A stretch of 5,506 bases of DNA from an uncultured cyanobacterium (GTDB taxonomy: Bacteria; Cyanobacteriota; Cyanobacteriia; PCC-6307; Cyanobiaceae), in NCBI GenBank assembly GCA_903928835.1, contig CAIYSK010000272.1:1-5506 (forward strand), in the 5' to 3' direction. The notes beneath the pieces are model-generated. The model worked only from the letters and a program-made list of their open reading frames with translations, did not search any database and had not been told where the DNA came from. Numbering within the stretch: the stretch's first letter is position 1; each line of letters starts with the position of its first letter. This document shows, piece by piece, positions 5,329 to 5,506 of this stretch. Position numbers and translations under genes: made by a program.

Positions 5329-5506
5329 AAATGAAATGTTTATGTGCGTGAAAGCATACATTACTATGAATTTCAGTCTGTACGCATATATGTATGTATG
5401 TATGTATGTATGTACGGCTGTCTGTATGCTATATATGTGTGTGAGTGCAGTTTGGTATTTCTCTGCTCTGATGCGTGCTTCTTTTTCGTTAAACACTGGT
5501 GCTTGC
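5305..5506. other. AT-rich foreign-looking segment without genes
   Basis: From about 5305 the sequence stops resembling the bacterial genes. A hand count gives about 66 G+C in the 178 bases 5329-5506 (37%), against 63% in 5161-5220 just upstream. It consists largely of TATG, ATATAT and TGTGTG-like simple sequence, then a T-rich stretch near 5470-5490. No coding region, RNA gene or insertion-sequence end is visible. The exact join cannot be fixed by eye; 5302-5328 is the plausible interval. Eukaryotic non-coding DNA, by chimeric assembly or contamination, is the simplest reading. Confidence 0.6.
5389..5412 (+). repeat. (TATG)6 microsatellite
   Basis: Six perfect tandem copies of TATG, flanked by TATA on the left and TAC on the right; ATATATGTGTGTG-like sequence follows near 5431-5443. 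Tetranucleotide tracts of this sort are common in eukaryotic non-coding DNA and unusual in high-GC bacterial genomes. Confidence 0.9.

Overview
The window is mostly high-GC bacterial DNA (about 63-68% GC where I counted) with densely packed protein genes. It is bounded on both sides by short stretches that look unlike it. Features that point to a bacterium are polycistronic pairs with 4-base GTGA and TTGA start/stop overlaps, GTG/TTG starts, Shine-Dalgarno-like purine runs, and protein families typical of bacteria. The style of the proteins best fits a GC-rich picocyanobacterium of the Cyanobium/Synechococcus kind, with an alphaproteobacterium as the alternative. This taxonomic call is inference from family resemblance and is only moderately secure.

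Layout. Bases 1-109 are a C-rich, CpG-poor repeat of alternating TGCCA and TGGCA pentamers. A plus-strand pair follows: an NAD(P)-dependent thioester-reductase-type enzyme (to 1330) and a membrane-anchored family 2 glycosyltransferase (1327-2652), coupled by GTGA. This pair converges with and overlaps by 29 bases a minus-strand gene for a secreted SRPBCC/START-fold protein (2624-3220). The start of that gene overlaps the start of the divergent plus-strand gene for a membrane-inserted alpha/beta-hydrolase-like protein (3215-4447). The hydrolase is coupled through TTGA to a cytochrome P450 (4444-5328). The P450 stops just past the I-helix oxygen-activation motif and lacks the whole heme-binding half. 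From about 5305 the sequence becomes AT-rich (about 37% GC) and contains a (TATG)6 microsatellite.

How the genes may work together. A thioester reductase (releases a carrier-bound acyl chain as aldehyde or alcohol), a P450 (oxidises hydrophobic chains), a membrane alpha/beta hydrolase (cleaves or transfers acyl esters), a lipid-type glycosyltransferase and a periplasmic hydrophobic-ligand-fold protein together suggest a lipid or glycolipid tailoring locus. No core synthase or transporter is visible, so the product cannot be named.

The most important point for a reader is that both ends look chimeric. The P450 is broken at an abrupt composition change and the first gene begins inside a repeat. 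Assembly chimerism or contamination (bacterial DNA inside a eukaryotic-looking contig) should be considered before any biological reading.
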